Shown: piece after piece, positions 42,125 through 52,900 of the stretch | Position numbering within the stretch: the first letter of the stretch is position 1 | Layout: each line of letters begins with the position of its first letter | Source: an uncultured Clostridia bacterium | Lineage (GTDB): Bacteria > Bacillota > Clostridia > Lachnospirales > CAG-274 | DNA length: 64,000 nucleotides | Direction: 5' to 3' | Assembly (NCBI GenBank): GCA_947632615.1 | Contig: CANRPW010000004.1 | Span: forward strand, 1-64,000 | Notes under the pieces: model-generated | Told to the model about the DNA's origin: nothing | What the model saw: only the letters and a program-made list of their open reading frames with translations | Databases searched by the model: none | Program-made: the position numbers and the translations under genes

Positions 42125-43579
42125 ATGAAGCTAAAAACATTCATAGCCGCCCTGAGTGCGGCTGCAATCATTCCGTCGGCCGTATATGCCGGAGATAATG
42201 CAAGGCTGTCCGACGCAGAAAACACACTCTTAACCTCAGAGGAAACCGCCCCGTCTGATCGGGTCACAACGGAAAGCATAATAAAAAATTTTGACAACAC
42301 TGACAAAGCGCCGGACGTTACATCGGAAATGTGTACTCCGTCTTTCTGGCAGTCAAAGAGCAGCTGCTCCGACGAAATCATTATGACACAGGCACAGATT
42401 GCGGAATTCAACCGTAAAAACTTAGAAAGCGAAGAAACCTGCATGTACAATCTGACTGAATATGAGGGAACATATGACGGGGAGCAGCTTGCCAAGCTTC
42501 AAGCCGACTTTGAATCCCCTCAGGGGCTTTATCTGAATGGAGAGCCTGTTCCCGAAAGCTATTATGAGGATATACGTGAAAATATAAGAAAGGCTCACGT
42601 GTCAAAGAAAATGCCCTATAAATTCGGCTTTGCCGTAAACAGAACGATTATGAAGTCATGCCCCTATGAGGGCTTTCTATCAGACAACCCCTCCGACCCC
42701 GAATGGGACGAACTTACTTCAACAGCCATATCCGTAAATGAGCCTCTTGTTATATTTTTTACAACTGCCGACGGAAAATTCACTTTTGTAAACAGCCGGT
42801 GCTATTCGGGCTGGGCGCCCACAGAGGATATTGGCGTATGCGAAAGCAAGGCCGAATGGGAAAGCCTTTTAAACCCCAAGGAATTTTTGGTAGTAACAGG
42901 TGAGAAGGTCTATCTTGAGCCAAGTGCCGATAAAGACCTGGACGAAAAGCTTCTGACAATGGGAACGGTTTTGCCTTTAAGTACGGGATATGACAACACA
43001 GTGGCTTACCGTATACCCTGGAACAACTATGTGGTAAAAATGCCCGCTCGTGACAAGAACGGCAGATTTTATCAGAAAGATGCCCTTATTTCCGCAAACA
43101 GGGACGTAAACGTAGGATATTTGCCCTATACCTATGCAAACGTACTGTCTCAGGCTTTCAAGTGCCTGGGAAACCGATATGGCTGGGGAGGTATGATGTA
43201 TTCTCAGGACTGTTCTGCGTTTGCACAGGAGGTATACCGCTGTTTCGGGTTTGAGCTTGCAAGAGACTCATCAAAGCAGGGATTGATGCCGACGAATGTT
43301 ATCAATATGTCGGAAATGACGGAAAAGGATAAAATGGACGTTCTCGATTCGCTGCCTGCCGGAACTATACTGATAATTCCCGGGCACGAAATGATTTATC
43401 TCGGCAAGGAAAACGGACTTTATTATGTAATAAATGATTCAGGCACATTCAGGCCGTCAGGAGATCCGAACGAGGCTATGAGATCCAGAGGCATAATAAT
43501 AAATACACTGTCGTCAGCCTTTGTAAGCAGCGGAAAAACCTGGCTTGAATGTCTGAACTATGCCGTTGTTATAAAATAA
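42125..43579 (+). CDS. secreted NlpC/P60 (C40) peptidase with SH3-like region
   Basis: Cell-wall endopeptidase, 484 residues. Signal peptide TFIAALSAAAIIPSAVYA is followed by an acidic segment. Residues about 105-330 match the N-terminal and SH3-like domains of clostridial C40 peptidases (NLTEYEGTYDGEQLAKLQ, SGWAPTEDIGVCE). The catalytic domain follows: GNRYGWGGMMYSQDCSAFAQ with the nucleophile cysteine and IPGHEMIYLG with the histidine. AGGAGG lies ahead of the ATG. It is intact and stands between Rhs fragments; it may serve peptidoglycan remodelling around them or be unrelated. Confidence 0.87.
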   Translation: MKLKTFIAALSAAAIIPSAVYAGDNARLSDAENTLLTSEETAPSDRVTTESIIKNFDNTDKAPDVTSEMCTPSFWQSKSSCSDEIIMTQAQIAEFNRKNLESEETCMYNLTEYEGTYDGEQLAKLQADFESPQGLYLNGEPVPESYYEDIRENIRKAHVSKKMPYKFGFAVNRTIMKSCPYEGFLSDNPSDPEWDELTSTAISVNEPLVIFFTTADGKFTFVNSRCYSGWAPTEDIGVCESKAEWESLLNPKEFLVVTGEKVYLEPSADKDLDEKLLTMGTVLPLSTGYDNTVAYRIPWNNYVVKMPARDKNGRFYQKDALISANRDVNVGYLPYTYANVLSQAFKCLGNRYGWGGMMYSQDCSAFAQEVYRCFGFELARDSSKQGLMPTNVINMSEMTEKDKMDVLDSLPAGTILIIPGHEMIYLGKENGLYYVINDSGTFRPSGDPNEAMRSRGIIINTLSSAFVSSGKTWLECLNYAVVIK

Positions 43580-43785
43580 GTCTGCTGTCCGGCAGGTATC
43601 CTTCTTGGCAAAAAATTATCAATGCTTATTAACTGAAAAAAACGCCGCCAAAGGCCTTGCAGATCATTACGAAGCAAAGATTTTCCTTAAGTATTTTTAT
43701 GCCTGCAGCATAGTACAAAAAAACCATCTTCTTGCTATAATCAAAAAAATACATTATGCACTTTTTTAATAAGGAGGTAGTTTTT

Positions 43786-45216
43786 ATGGTATGTAAATAC
43801 TGCGGCAAAGAGTCCGGCACAAGCGACATATGCAGCGAGTGCAGAGAAAAAATAGAAAGCTTTATGCAGAGCAGCCCTCAGCCCGGCACAGGCAGCAATC
43901 AGTCAAGCGGAGATAGTTCTCAGAACAGCAATCAGACAGGCGGATATGGTTCTCAGAACTATAGTTCATATGTACCCAAGCCAAAGTTCTTTTCTTTCCC
44001 CAGAATCCTGGCTTTTGCAGGTGTGCTGTTATATATGGTATGCCTTATAATGCCTGTTTATAACGTTACACTTCTGGACAACGCCCAGCCATACGAACAG
44101 GCTCTGCTGGAAATAAGTCCTTACTTTTTAGCCATACCTGTTGTAATGCTCTTTAATATAATATTCGATAGAGGCAGATGGATAGGCCTGCATTTCAGGG
44201 TGTTAAGATTTAAGCTGCTTATACTTTACAGCATTATAAATATGGCGACCCTTATAATGGCGCCCCCTATGTTTATAGAAATGGGCTATAATATTTCAGT
44301 CGAAAACTTTACAGGTAATTTTTATCTGGCAATATTTGCCTGTATATTATCCCTGGCTGCGCCATTTTTTGTAAGGGAAGAAAACGATATCGGCATAACA
44401 CCGATTAAGAAAAGCGATCTTTTTTGGATAATACCTGCTTTTGCCGTTCTGGTAATTATAATTTCCCTTGTATTTAAACTTAACTCCGAGGGAGAATATC
44501 TGGGTAAATTGCCGGAGGGTTATTACGATTCGGCATATGATGACGATTCATACAATTCGGACTATGACGACTATGATGACGATGACTCTTATGAGCAGAA
44601 TCAGGAAAATAACCAAGTGTCAGCGTATGACTCGGAAAGAGACCTTTACATAAAAAAATTGGAAAATGTTATTGATATGGTAAATAAAGAGCACTGTGTA
44701 TATGATATAGATAAGGACGGCACAGACGATATAATATTCAGAAGTCCCGATGATGATGAAAGCTTATTTTACTATGACAGTGATGCCACAGGCACTATAA
44801 ACGTCTATGATGTATATATGTACAGTAAGGCAGAAGGAGATTTTGTGTATTCCGGTCAGATTTCGACTATGCGTGAGGAGCTGTACGTAAGCGACTACAA
44901 CGGATTTTACGGATGGTACGACAATTTAATAAAGGCATTGTTTGTGGAGGAAGATGGGCAGTCGAGTTTTCCAATATCATCATATATTGAAAACCTATAT
45001 ATCATGTATAAATTCGACGGTTCTGAAATATATATAGACGATCAGAATATGGTTTATCAATTAAATGACGTAGGTGGATATATTTACGGAGCAGGCGATG
45101 AGCAAATCTCCGAATCAAGCTACAACTCCGCAGTATCAGAAATACGGGCAGAACCGATGGTATTTGAGGGCCCGGACAGTCACGGACAGGCGATAAATCC
45201 CCTTTTTACTCCGTGA
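43786..45216 (+). CDS. zinc-ribbon, five-helix membrane protein with extracellular domain
   Basis: A 476-residue protein. An N-terminal zinc ribbon (CKYCGKESGTSDICSEC) precedes a Ser/Gln/Gly linker. Five hydrophobic helices follow (RILAFAGVLLYMVCLIMPVY through LFWIIPAFAVLVIIISLVF), then an Asp/Tyr-rich linker (about 245-270) and a C-terminal domain with YDIDKDGTDDIIFRSPDDD, an FG-GAP/EF-like calcium loop. ATG 43786 has AAGGAGG upstream; the frame is open for another 30 bases before it. Function unknown. Confidence 0.72.
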   Translation: MVCKYCGKESGTSDICSECREKIESFMQSSPQPGTGSNQSSGDSSQNSNQTGGYGSQNYSSYVPKPKFFSFPRILAFAGVLLYMVCLIMPVYNVTLLDNAQPYEQALLEISPYFLAIPVVMLFNIIFDRGRWIGLHFRVLRFKLLILYSIINMATLIMAPPMFIEMGYNISVENFTGNFYLAIFACILSLAAPFFVREENDIGITPIKKSDLFWIIPAFAVLVIIISLVFKLNSEGEYLGKLPEGYYDSAYDDDSYNSDYDDYDDDDSYEQNQENNQVSAYDSERDLYIKKLENVIDMVNKEHCVYDIDKDGTDDIIFRSPDDDESLFYYDSDATGTINVYDVYMYSKAEGDFVYSGQISTMREELYVSDYNGFYGWYDNLIKALFVEEDGQSSFPISSYIENLYIMYKFDGSEIYIDDQNMVYQLNDVGGYIYGAGDEQISESSYNSAVSEIRAEPMVFEGPDSHGQAINPLFTP

Positions 45217-45250
45217 TATTAAATAACAGCCCCATAAAATAACAGACTTA

Positions 45251-45300
45251 AAAAAGGACGGCAGCGCCGGCATATTCAGCCGGTCTCTGTCGTCCTTTTA
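45251..45300 (+). terminator. terminator
   Basis: AAAAGGACGGCAG / CTGTCGTCCTTTT enclose an inner GCCGG/CCGGT hairpin; a T-run follows. It ends the zinc-ribbon membrane protein gene. Confidence 0.8.
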
Positions 45301-45489
45301 AACTGACGGAAACAGAACCCAAATCACATACAATGCCTTGGGCGGCATAACCCCAAAGTCCGCTCCTACGAGCATTGACACAAGTGGAAACATAACCTAT
45401 AATATAGTAAGGTACTATTTATAGACCAAAAATTGGGAATTATAAAACCTGTTAATGCAACAATAAAATTTAATGATGCTTTTAAATAG
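45301..45489 (+). pseudogene. Rhs/YD-repeat fragment with toxin-tip end
   Basis: The first frame reads TDGNRTQITYNALGGITPKS and SIDTSGNITYNIV, an Rhs core piece. A shifted frame then reads DQKLGIIKPVNATIKFNDAF and stops at 45489, eleven bases before the next ATG. No start codon. Confidence 0.75.
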
Positions 45490-45499
45490 GAGTGTATAC

Positions 45500-45990
45500 A
45501 TGACAAAAGCAATTTATAAAATTATCAAAAGTGGATCAATTATAATTGTCTTATTGTCTATAATTATTTTATGCTGTCATTATTATCTGTCTAATCACGA
45601 TCACTTGGAATATGAAATATGGTTTGATACAAAAGATTATTTTGGCAACGGAGAATATCAGATTTATAATAACCCCTCAGACAGCTATGCATTGATCAAC
45701 ATGAAATATAACGTAGCTGTCATAGATAATGTTGCAAACTATATGAAAAAAACAACAAGGTATTTTTTAAGGGTTATATGTATAATAGTTCCTATATTGG
45801 AGCTGAAACAAATATATTTTCTGTGTTAAATACAGATGATAATAAACTGAAATATTACGTTGTTGACGGTGAATATAATGACTATCTTATTCTGCATTCC
45901 GAACAGTTGATCGAGGATAATAAGCTAATAATTATTGATGATTTTAATGATTTTGAAGAAGATGAACAAAAAGAACTATTAGGCTTATAA
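45500..45990 (+). pseudogene. frameshifted paralogue of the candidate immunity family
   Basis: The N-terminal helix is SIIIVLLSIIILCCHYYL; the exported part starts GEYQIYNNPSDSYALINM. The frame is lost around the T-run at 45,762-45,768 and stops at 45829. The other frame continues GYMYNSSYIGAETNIFSVL to 45990 and ends in IDDFNDFEEDEQKELLGL, the shared C-terminal motif. One inserted base would restore about 164 residues. Confidence 0.75.
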
Positions 45991-45994
45991 TTCG

Positions 45995-46406
45995 CAAAGA
46001 ATGAAATATACATTTGACAACAACGGCAACCAAATTGCAGCTGAAAGCTATCGTGACAACAAAATATACTCTCCGAATACAGCCTACTACACCTACTTTG
46101 CCGACGGTTTAAGAACCAACAAAACCGTAAACGGTGTCGAAATTTGCTATGGGAAATTATAGTAAATTAAAGACAGAAATATTATATTGTTCTTCAAAAT
46201 ATCCTGCGTATTATAAAAATACAGATATATAGGGTAACAAATATGAACAAAAAATTATTTTGTACGGTAAATATAATATGCCAACGAATGTAATAGTAGG
46301 TTGGAAATCAAAAGAAAAGAAAGCTGCTTTTGAAGAGTTTTTGAACCGATATAATGAACGACTAAAGGGTTATAACGAGATATATAATGGATATATGAAA
46401 AGTTAG
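45995..46406 (+). pseudogene. Rhs/YD-repeat fragment with toxin tip
   Basis: The first frame reads QRMKYTFDNNGNQIAAESYR, AYYTYFADGLRTNKTVNGVE, a clear Rhs core piece, then breaks down. A later frame reads LYGKYNMPTNVIVGWKSKEK, AAFEEFLNRYNERLKGYNE and stops at 46406, ten bases before the next ATG; from ATG 46278 it is 42 codons. It is probably a toxin C-terminus. Confidence 0.75.
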
Positions 46407-46416
46407 GGGTTATATT

Positions 46417-46815
46417 ATGAAAAAAATTATCAACAAAGTGATTTTTGCAGAAGTAACTTTTATAGTCTGTTATGTTTTTATTTATGCCACTTTTGTGAAA
46501 GATTATAACGTGGAGACCTTTCGATCCGTAGGTTTGGTAATATCTTTATTGCCTGCAATATTTATATATGCGATCATGATGTTATCTGACTATTATATAA
46601 ATAAAATATTAAAACATATTAACAAAGAAAGTTTCATTCACTTTTATGAACACTTGAAGAATATATTAAAAATAATACTGACTATTATTTTAGGCATATT
46701 TATTATAAATTTATGCTTTAACTCAGAGTTCAGAGATTTATTGAATAATATTATAGAAAAGCTGTGCCGCTACTATATAGACATTGACGATCCTATAATA
46801 AACTCTCTGAAATAA
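46417..46815 (+). CDS. small membrane protein, candidate immunity protein
   Basis: A 132-residue protein with three predicted helices (FAEVTFIVCYVFIYATFV, VGLVISLLPAIFIYAIMML, KIILTIILGIFIINLCF). No known family. It follows an Rhs tip fragment at ten bases, the pattern of toxin-immunity pairs. A terminator hairpin ends the unit. Confidence 0.6.
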   Translation: MKKIINKVIFAEVTFIVCYVFIYATFVKDYNVETFRSVGLVISLLPAIFIYAIMMLSDYYINKILKHINKESFIHFYEHLKNILKIILTIILGIFIINLCFNSEFRDLLNNIIEKLCRYYIDIDDPIINSLK

Positions 46816-46887
46816 AACTGAAAAAAATAAGTTATTGTAAAATGTGTAGACAACCAAAGGATCATAGATATATAGCTCGAATAATAA

Positions 46888-46930
46888 AAAGCGGGTGCCC
46901 CGAAAGGAATGTTTCGGGGCGCTCTTTTGT
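46888..46930. terminator. bidirectional terminator
   Basis: GTGCCCCGAAA / TTTCGGGGCGC around GGAATG, followed by a T-run. It separates the Rhs region from the convergent giant SLH gene. Confidence 0.85.
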
Positions 46931-46959
46931 TCAGTGTTTTTCAGTTGTTGCACTGATTA

Positions 46960-49900
46960 TTATTTGGTTTTTTCTACAAATCTGTAGAGTATGGAGGCTG
47001 CCGCTGCTCTTGTTGTATTTCCGAGAGGATTGATCGTGCTGTTGCCCTCTCCGGAAATAAGACCGTTGCTGACTGCCCATTCCATATCTGATTTTGCCCA
47101 GTCGGAAACTGCTTTGTTGTCGCCGAATTCCGTAAGGTCTTCTGCGGGGTCAGTATCCTTGAGCACGCCTTTGAACTTAGCGTATCTGCTCATAATTGCA
47201 GCCATCTGCTCTCTTGTGATAGGTGTTTCGGGAACAAAGCTCGTTTCGGAATAGCCCATTACTATTCCGTTTGCCTCTGCCCATGCTACCGCTTCTGCAT
47301 AGTAAGCATCTTCGGGTACATCCTCAAAGGTGCTAAGTGAGGCTACCTTGGGAGAGCCCTCTGCTCTGTAGAGTATGGCTACGATCATAGCTCTTGTAAT
47401 GGGCACATAGGGAGCAAATTCGGTTTTTTCCGTTCCGCTCATAATTCCGTTTGTGTTTGCCCATTTAACTGCCTCATAATACCAAGCGCCGCTTTCAACG
47501 TCATTGAATGGATTTGCCCAGTTGTCGGCTTCTGCATTTTCTGTTTTATCTGATGAAGCGTTGTTGTCAGGTGTATTGTTTTCGTCAGGCTTGTTGTCAT
47601 CGACTTTTTCCTCTGTATTTGCTTCAGTGGACTTGTCGCTTGTGGCTTCGCTTGCTGACTCGGTGGTCTTTGTCGGAGCTTTTCCGCCTCCGCCGCCGCC
47701 ACCGCCGCCGGTGCTGCCGCCTGACGATGAAGACGAACTGTTTACAACTACTGTTACAGTAATTTCTACAGGTGCATAGTTTGTATTTTCGGGAGTGAAT
47801 ATAATCACTTCATCATGTGTGCCGGTGGTCATTTTCTTATCTCCGTCCTTGAAGGAGTATGTTCCCGCAAGGATATTTCCCTCAAGGTCTAAGAATGAGC
47901 CGCCGTCTATTGTTGCGCTGCCAAGTGTCTGACCGCTGTGTATACTTCCTGCTGTAGGCGCTTCAGACTGTATGGGCTTAGCCTGGGCTACATTTATGCT
48001 TACAGCCTTTACAAGAGTTGTTTCGCTGTAGTCATAGAAGTCAGTATCATCAGGTGTGAATACAACATCATAGGAATGTACGCCTGCCTCCGGCTTTATG
48101 CTGCCGTCTGCCCATGCGAAAGTTCCGTTTGTGTTTCCTCCGTTAAGGGCTGAGTCTGAAAGGCTCATTCCGTAGGTAATGTCTTCTGCTGTGGGGAAGA
48201 TGATCTCATTCGGTATTCCCTTTATGATTTCAAAGCTTACTTCTCTTTCCCCTGAGTAGTTGCCCTTGAAGGTTATTGTTACTGTGCCCTCTGTCATAAG
48301 GTTTTCGCCGTATGAAAGCTCATAGTCGATGCCCTCTGTAAGAGCGACCTCTCCGTCAGAAACCTCTGCCTTTGGCCTTATCTGGCTGCCTGTATATCTG
48401 TATACGGGTATATCCTCTATTGTGAGGGAGCCGCTGTCCTTAGGTGTGATCTCTATAGGACTTTCAAGAGCCGCATTTCCTGCGCTGCCTGTTGTTGTGT
48501 AGTAGTCTGCATAAGTTCCGCCAATTACTATGTCGGTTAAATCTACGGCACTGTATTTGCCCGCATTTGCCGATGAAAGGCTGCCTGATGCGGTCAATGT
48601 TATATTGTCGTCGTCTGTGTTTGTAGGTGTGAGAGTTACGCTTACGCCCTTTGTGCCGTCATAGGTTCTGCCTTCTGACTTTGTTGTGAATGTTATAGGA
48701 CGTCTTTCCATTGTTACGTTAAGAGTTGCGCTGCTGCTCTCTACGTTGTCGTTGCCGCTGTAGACGATCTCAATTGTGTTTTCGCCTATATTGAGCATCT
48801 TGTCATAGGTGTTCAGAAGAAGTGTCTGTTCTGAGCCTATTGAGCTGTAGGAATTTCCGTTTATAATTACCGTAACGTAGTCGCCCATTACGGCTGCTCC
48901 CGTTACACCTACAGTGATCTCTAAGTTATCTCCGTAAACGACTGTTGTATTTCCGGTCGCCGTTACTGTTGAAGGAGCCTTTACAATATTGAAGCTGACT
49001 GTCCTTGTGCCTGCGTAATTTCCTGTAAATGTAAGCTGGGCTGATGCCTGACCTGCATTTAAGTTGTCACTGTATGAAACAGTGTAGTCTGTATTTTCCG
49101 CAAGGGTCTTTCCAAGAGCATCATCCGTAACGGTAACTGACGGAGTAATGTCAGAGCCTGTGTATGTCTGATCGTCAATAGGTGAAACAGTAAGCTTTCC
49201 GCTGTCCTTTGCGTATATTTCAACAGGAGCTTCAAGCTGTAATACTTTGCTTCCTTCTACTGTATAATATCCATCATCTACGGTTACTTCCGAAAGATTA
49301 ACTGTTTCATAGAAGTCGGCGTCTGCTGAAGAAACTGCTGCCTTACCGCTTATGTTGGGCTTGTCGTCACCTACTGTCGCTCCTGCCGCAGGTGTAAAGT
49401 CTGCGGGCATTTCGGCGCTTCCGTCATATTCCTTTGTATGAACCGTTACATCGTAGGGCAAAGGTTTCTTTTCAAGAGTGATCTTTGCCTCTGCGCTGAA
49501 GCTTTCATTGAGGTTTGCTGTTCCGCCGTAGGCTGCCGTAAGAGTGTTTTCACCTATGAGGAGATCTCTTGAGGCTGTAGATATTTCAATTGTGGCTGTT
49601 CCGCTTATTCCGTCAGGATTATAAGTGACTACTCCGCTGCCTATAACCTTGTCGCCTGCGGAGATCTCTACAACGTCAAAGCCTAAAGCTATTGCCATTA
49701 TATTGGTCGTTTCGGCTTTTCTGACATTTGCCGTAGCTGTGAAGGTTTCGCCGTAAACAACACTTTCGGGAACCGTAAGAGCCGTAACGGAATTTGCCTT
49801 TGATATAACAAAGGTCGTTTCCTTTGTGCCTGTGTAGTTGCCCTTGAAGTTTATAGTAACACTTGCAGTACCTGCGTTTGTGTTGTCCTTGAATATAACA

Positions 49901-52900
49901 TCATAGTCCATATCCTTTACAAGGCTAAGCTCGCCAAGTTTAATTGTAAGCTGTGGCTCTATGGCGCTGCCTGTATATACCTGTGTGGGTATGGGTGTAA
50001 GCTCTGCACTGTCGGCATTTGCAGGATTTATAGTAACCTTTGCTGACTGTACCTCAGAAGCAGGTGTGTAATATTGTGCGTCGTCTCCTGTGAGTGTTAT
50101 CTCATAAAATTCTACGTTTTCATATTCTCCTGCGTTTGAGCTGGGGGCTGTTGCCTTTGCTGTTACCTTTACATTGTCTCCCGCCAAAGCGTCATCGGGG
50201 GCAAGCTCAAGCTCTATTGCTGCACTGCCGTCATAGTCCTTTTCGATCGTTTCGGGTATTGTGTAGCTTAAAGCCTTGGGAGTGATAGTAACTGTTGTTT
50301 CACTGCCCTCAGAGCCGTTTAAGTTTACGCTGCCGCCGTATACTGCCTTAACAACTGACTGTCCTGCGGGCAATATTTTGTCTGTTGTGTCGTATACGAG
50401 AGTTGCCGTACCCTCATCAGCCTTGTCTTTATCTTTGTATTCTACCACAGCCTTGCCTATGGAGGTTTCGCCTACGTAAAATTCTACAGTATCAAGAGCC
50501 GCTGTAAGGGCTATTGCTTCTATAAGACTGGGAGCCTTTACGACCTTTGCCGTAAGAGTAAGGCTCTGTCCGTATTCTGCTGAGCCGTCTTCCGCTGTAA
50601 CATTGGAGTCAGCCTTTGAGATCTCAAATTTTACTGTCTTTGAGCCTGTGAAATTGCCCTTGAAATTAACTGTCGCCTCTGCTTCTGTGCCGGCGTTTAT
50701 ATTATTGCTATAGCTTACGTCATAGTCTCTTTCCTTTACAAGCTCTATGTCGCCAAAGCTTAAGCTTACATCGGGAGTAATTTCGCTGCCCGTATAAGTC
50801 TGAGGTGCAATTTCAGCTTCAGCCGTACTTGCATCAAGAGGTTCTATCGTTACGTTTGCTGTGGGTGTTCCAGCTACCTTGTAATAATCCTTGTCGGTTC
50901 CCGTAAGCTCTGCTTCGTAGAAGGTTACGTTGTAGGGCTCTGTCTGTACATTGGGGCTGTCGGTGTCACCTATTGCCATGATCTGTACACTGTCTCCGGG
51001 GACAAGGTCGGTAGGTGTACCCTCTGCTCTTATCTCTGTTTTGCCGTCATAGGTCTTTGTAAGGCTTGGCTCAACTGTATAGTGGAGCTCTTTTGGCAGA
51101 ATGTTTACGGAAATTTCGCTGTTCTGTGCTTCAAGGTTTGAGCCACCCTCAAATACTACCCTTACGGTATTATTTCCGATAACAAAGCCGTCAGCCTTCT
51201 TTACAGTTATTGAAATTCCTGCGCTGCCCTTGTCTTTCTGCTCTGTTTCGTATTCTACATTGGCTGTGCCGAGGAGCTTTTCTCCCAGATAGAATGAAAC
51301 CGTGTCGTCGGAGGTCACGGAAATTTTGGCTGCTTCCGCTGCTCCTACGTTTACACGCAGATCAAGGGTTTCGCCGTATACTGCTTCTGCCTCGCCTGCT
51401 TCTATTGCGGTGTCGGCTTTGAGAATTTCAAATTCGGCAGGCTCTGTTGTACCTGTGTAATTTCCTTTAAATTCTACAGTAGCCTTTGCCTTTGTGCCTG
51501 TTCCCTCTGTTGCTTCTATGTTGTTTTCATACTTTACGGTATAATCTCTATCCTTTACGAAGTGAATATCCTCGTAGGTAACTGTTATATCAGGGGTGTT
51601 TCCGCCGGTCTTGTAGATCTGATCCGGTATGGGTTCGATTACCGCTGCGGATACGTCCATGGGTTTAATTGTTACCTTTGCGGACAGAGAGTCTGAGGAA
51701 AGTGTGTAATAGCCTGCGTCCTTTCCGCCTACAGTCGACTCATAGAATGTGACATTGTAGGGGTCGGAGCTTGCGTTTGCACTGTCTGTGTTGCCCTTTA
51801 CCGTTACTGTGACTTCGTCGCCCTCAAGTACTCCCACGGGAGTAAAGTTGTGGCTTACCTCTGTTTTGCCGTCATAGGTTTTTTCAAAGTCTGTTATTGA
51901 GTAGGTAATTGTCTTAGGCTCCAGCTTAAGGGAGGTATTGTTTCCCTGACTGCCGTTTAAGTTTACACTTCCGCCGTAAACCGCCGTAATAACATTTGCA
52001 CCGGGGGAGAGCTTCTTATCTGCCGTAACTGTAAGTGTGGCAGTACCCTCCGTATTCTTGGGGGCGTCTGTGTAAACCACATTGGCAGAGCCTAAAAGCT
52101 CTGTTCCCGCATAGAAACTTACCGCATCTTTGGCTGCCGTAAGAGCGATCGCCGTAATAGGTGCTTTCTTTACGTCTGCCGTAAGTGTAAGGGTCTCGCC
52201 GTAGGTCACTGTTCCGTCAGCAGGAGCAACTGTTGTGTCAGCCTTTACTATTTCAAAGTTTACCTTCTTCTGACCTGAGTGGTTTGTGCCTGTAAAGTCT
52301 ATTGTGACTGTGGCAGTACCTACGTTTGTGTTGTTGTCATAGCTGAGAGTGTAGTCCCTTATTTCGTCAAGAACCACGTCTCCGCACTTAACAACGGGCT
52401 TGGGGGTTATGGCTTCGCCTGTGTAAACCTGCTTGTCGATAGGCTCAACGCAGTCTAAATTCGTCATATCCCTTGGCTCGATAATAATATTTATGGTTGC
52501 TTCAGCTTCTTTTGAAGTGGTTGAAGCTATTGTGACAAAGGGTGAATTGTCCACAAGCTTTATAGTTACCGGTGTTTCTTTTGCATAAGTAGCCGAATCG
52601 GTTGTCTTACCTGTAAGAACGCCGTTTTGGGAAAGACTTAAGCCTGTGGGGAGATTTCCGCTTGAAACCGAGAATGTGAAGCTCTCGTTTCTTGCGTCTA
52701 TATCGTTTCCTGACGAGTCTTTGAATTTAAGTGTCGATTTAAGGTTTATGTTAACATCTGTGTTGTGAGTGATCGTTATGTCCTGAATATCCTCGGTAAA
52801 CTGCCTGTTAAATACGGGATAGAGTATTGTGTCGCCGGTTATATTATATTCACCTGAAGCAAACACGTCTACAGTTCTGCTTTGCCATCTGCACCAGTGT

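Noticed and set aside
35704-46815. Prophage or insertion-sequence island
   Set aside because: No integrase, transposase, capsid or terminal repeats are visible; the fragments are Rhs pieces instead.
47504-47779. Plus-strand open frames opposite the SLH gene
   Set aside because: They are antisense to the glycine-run and acidic-linker codons, are low complexity and lack ribosome sites.
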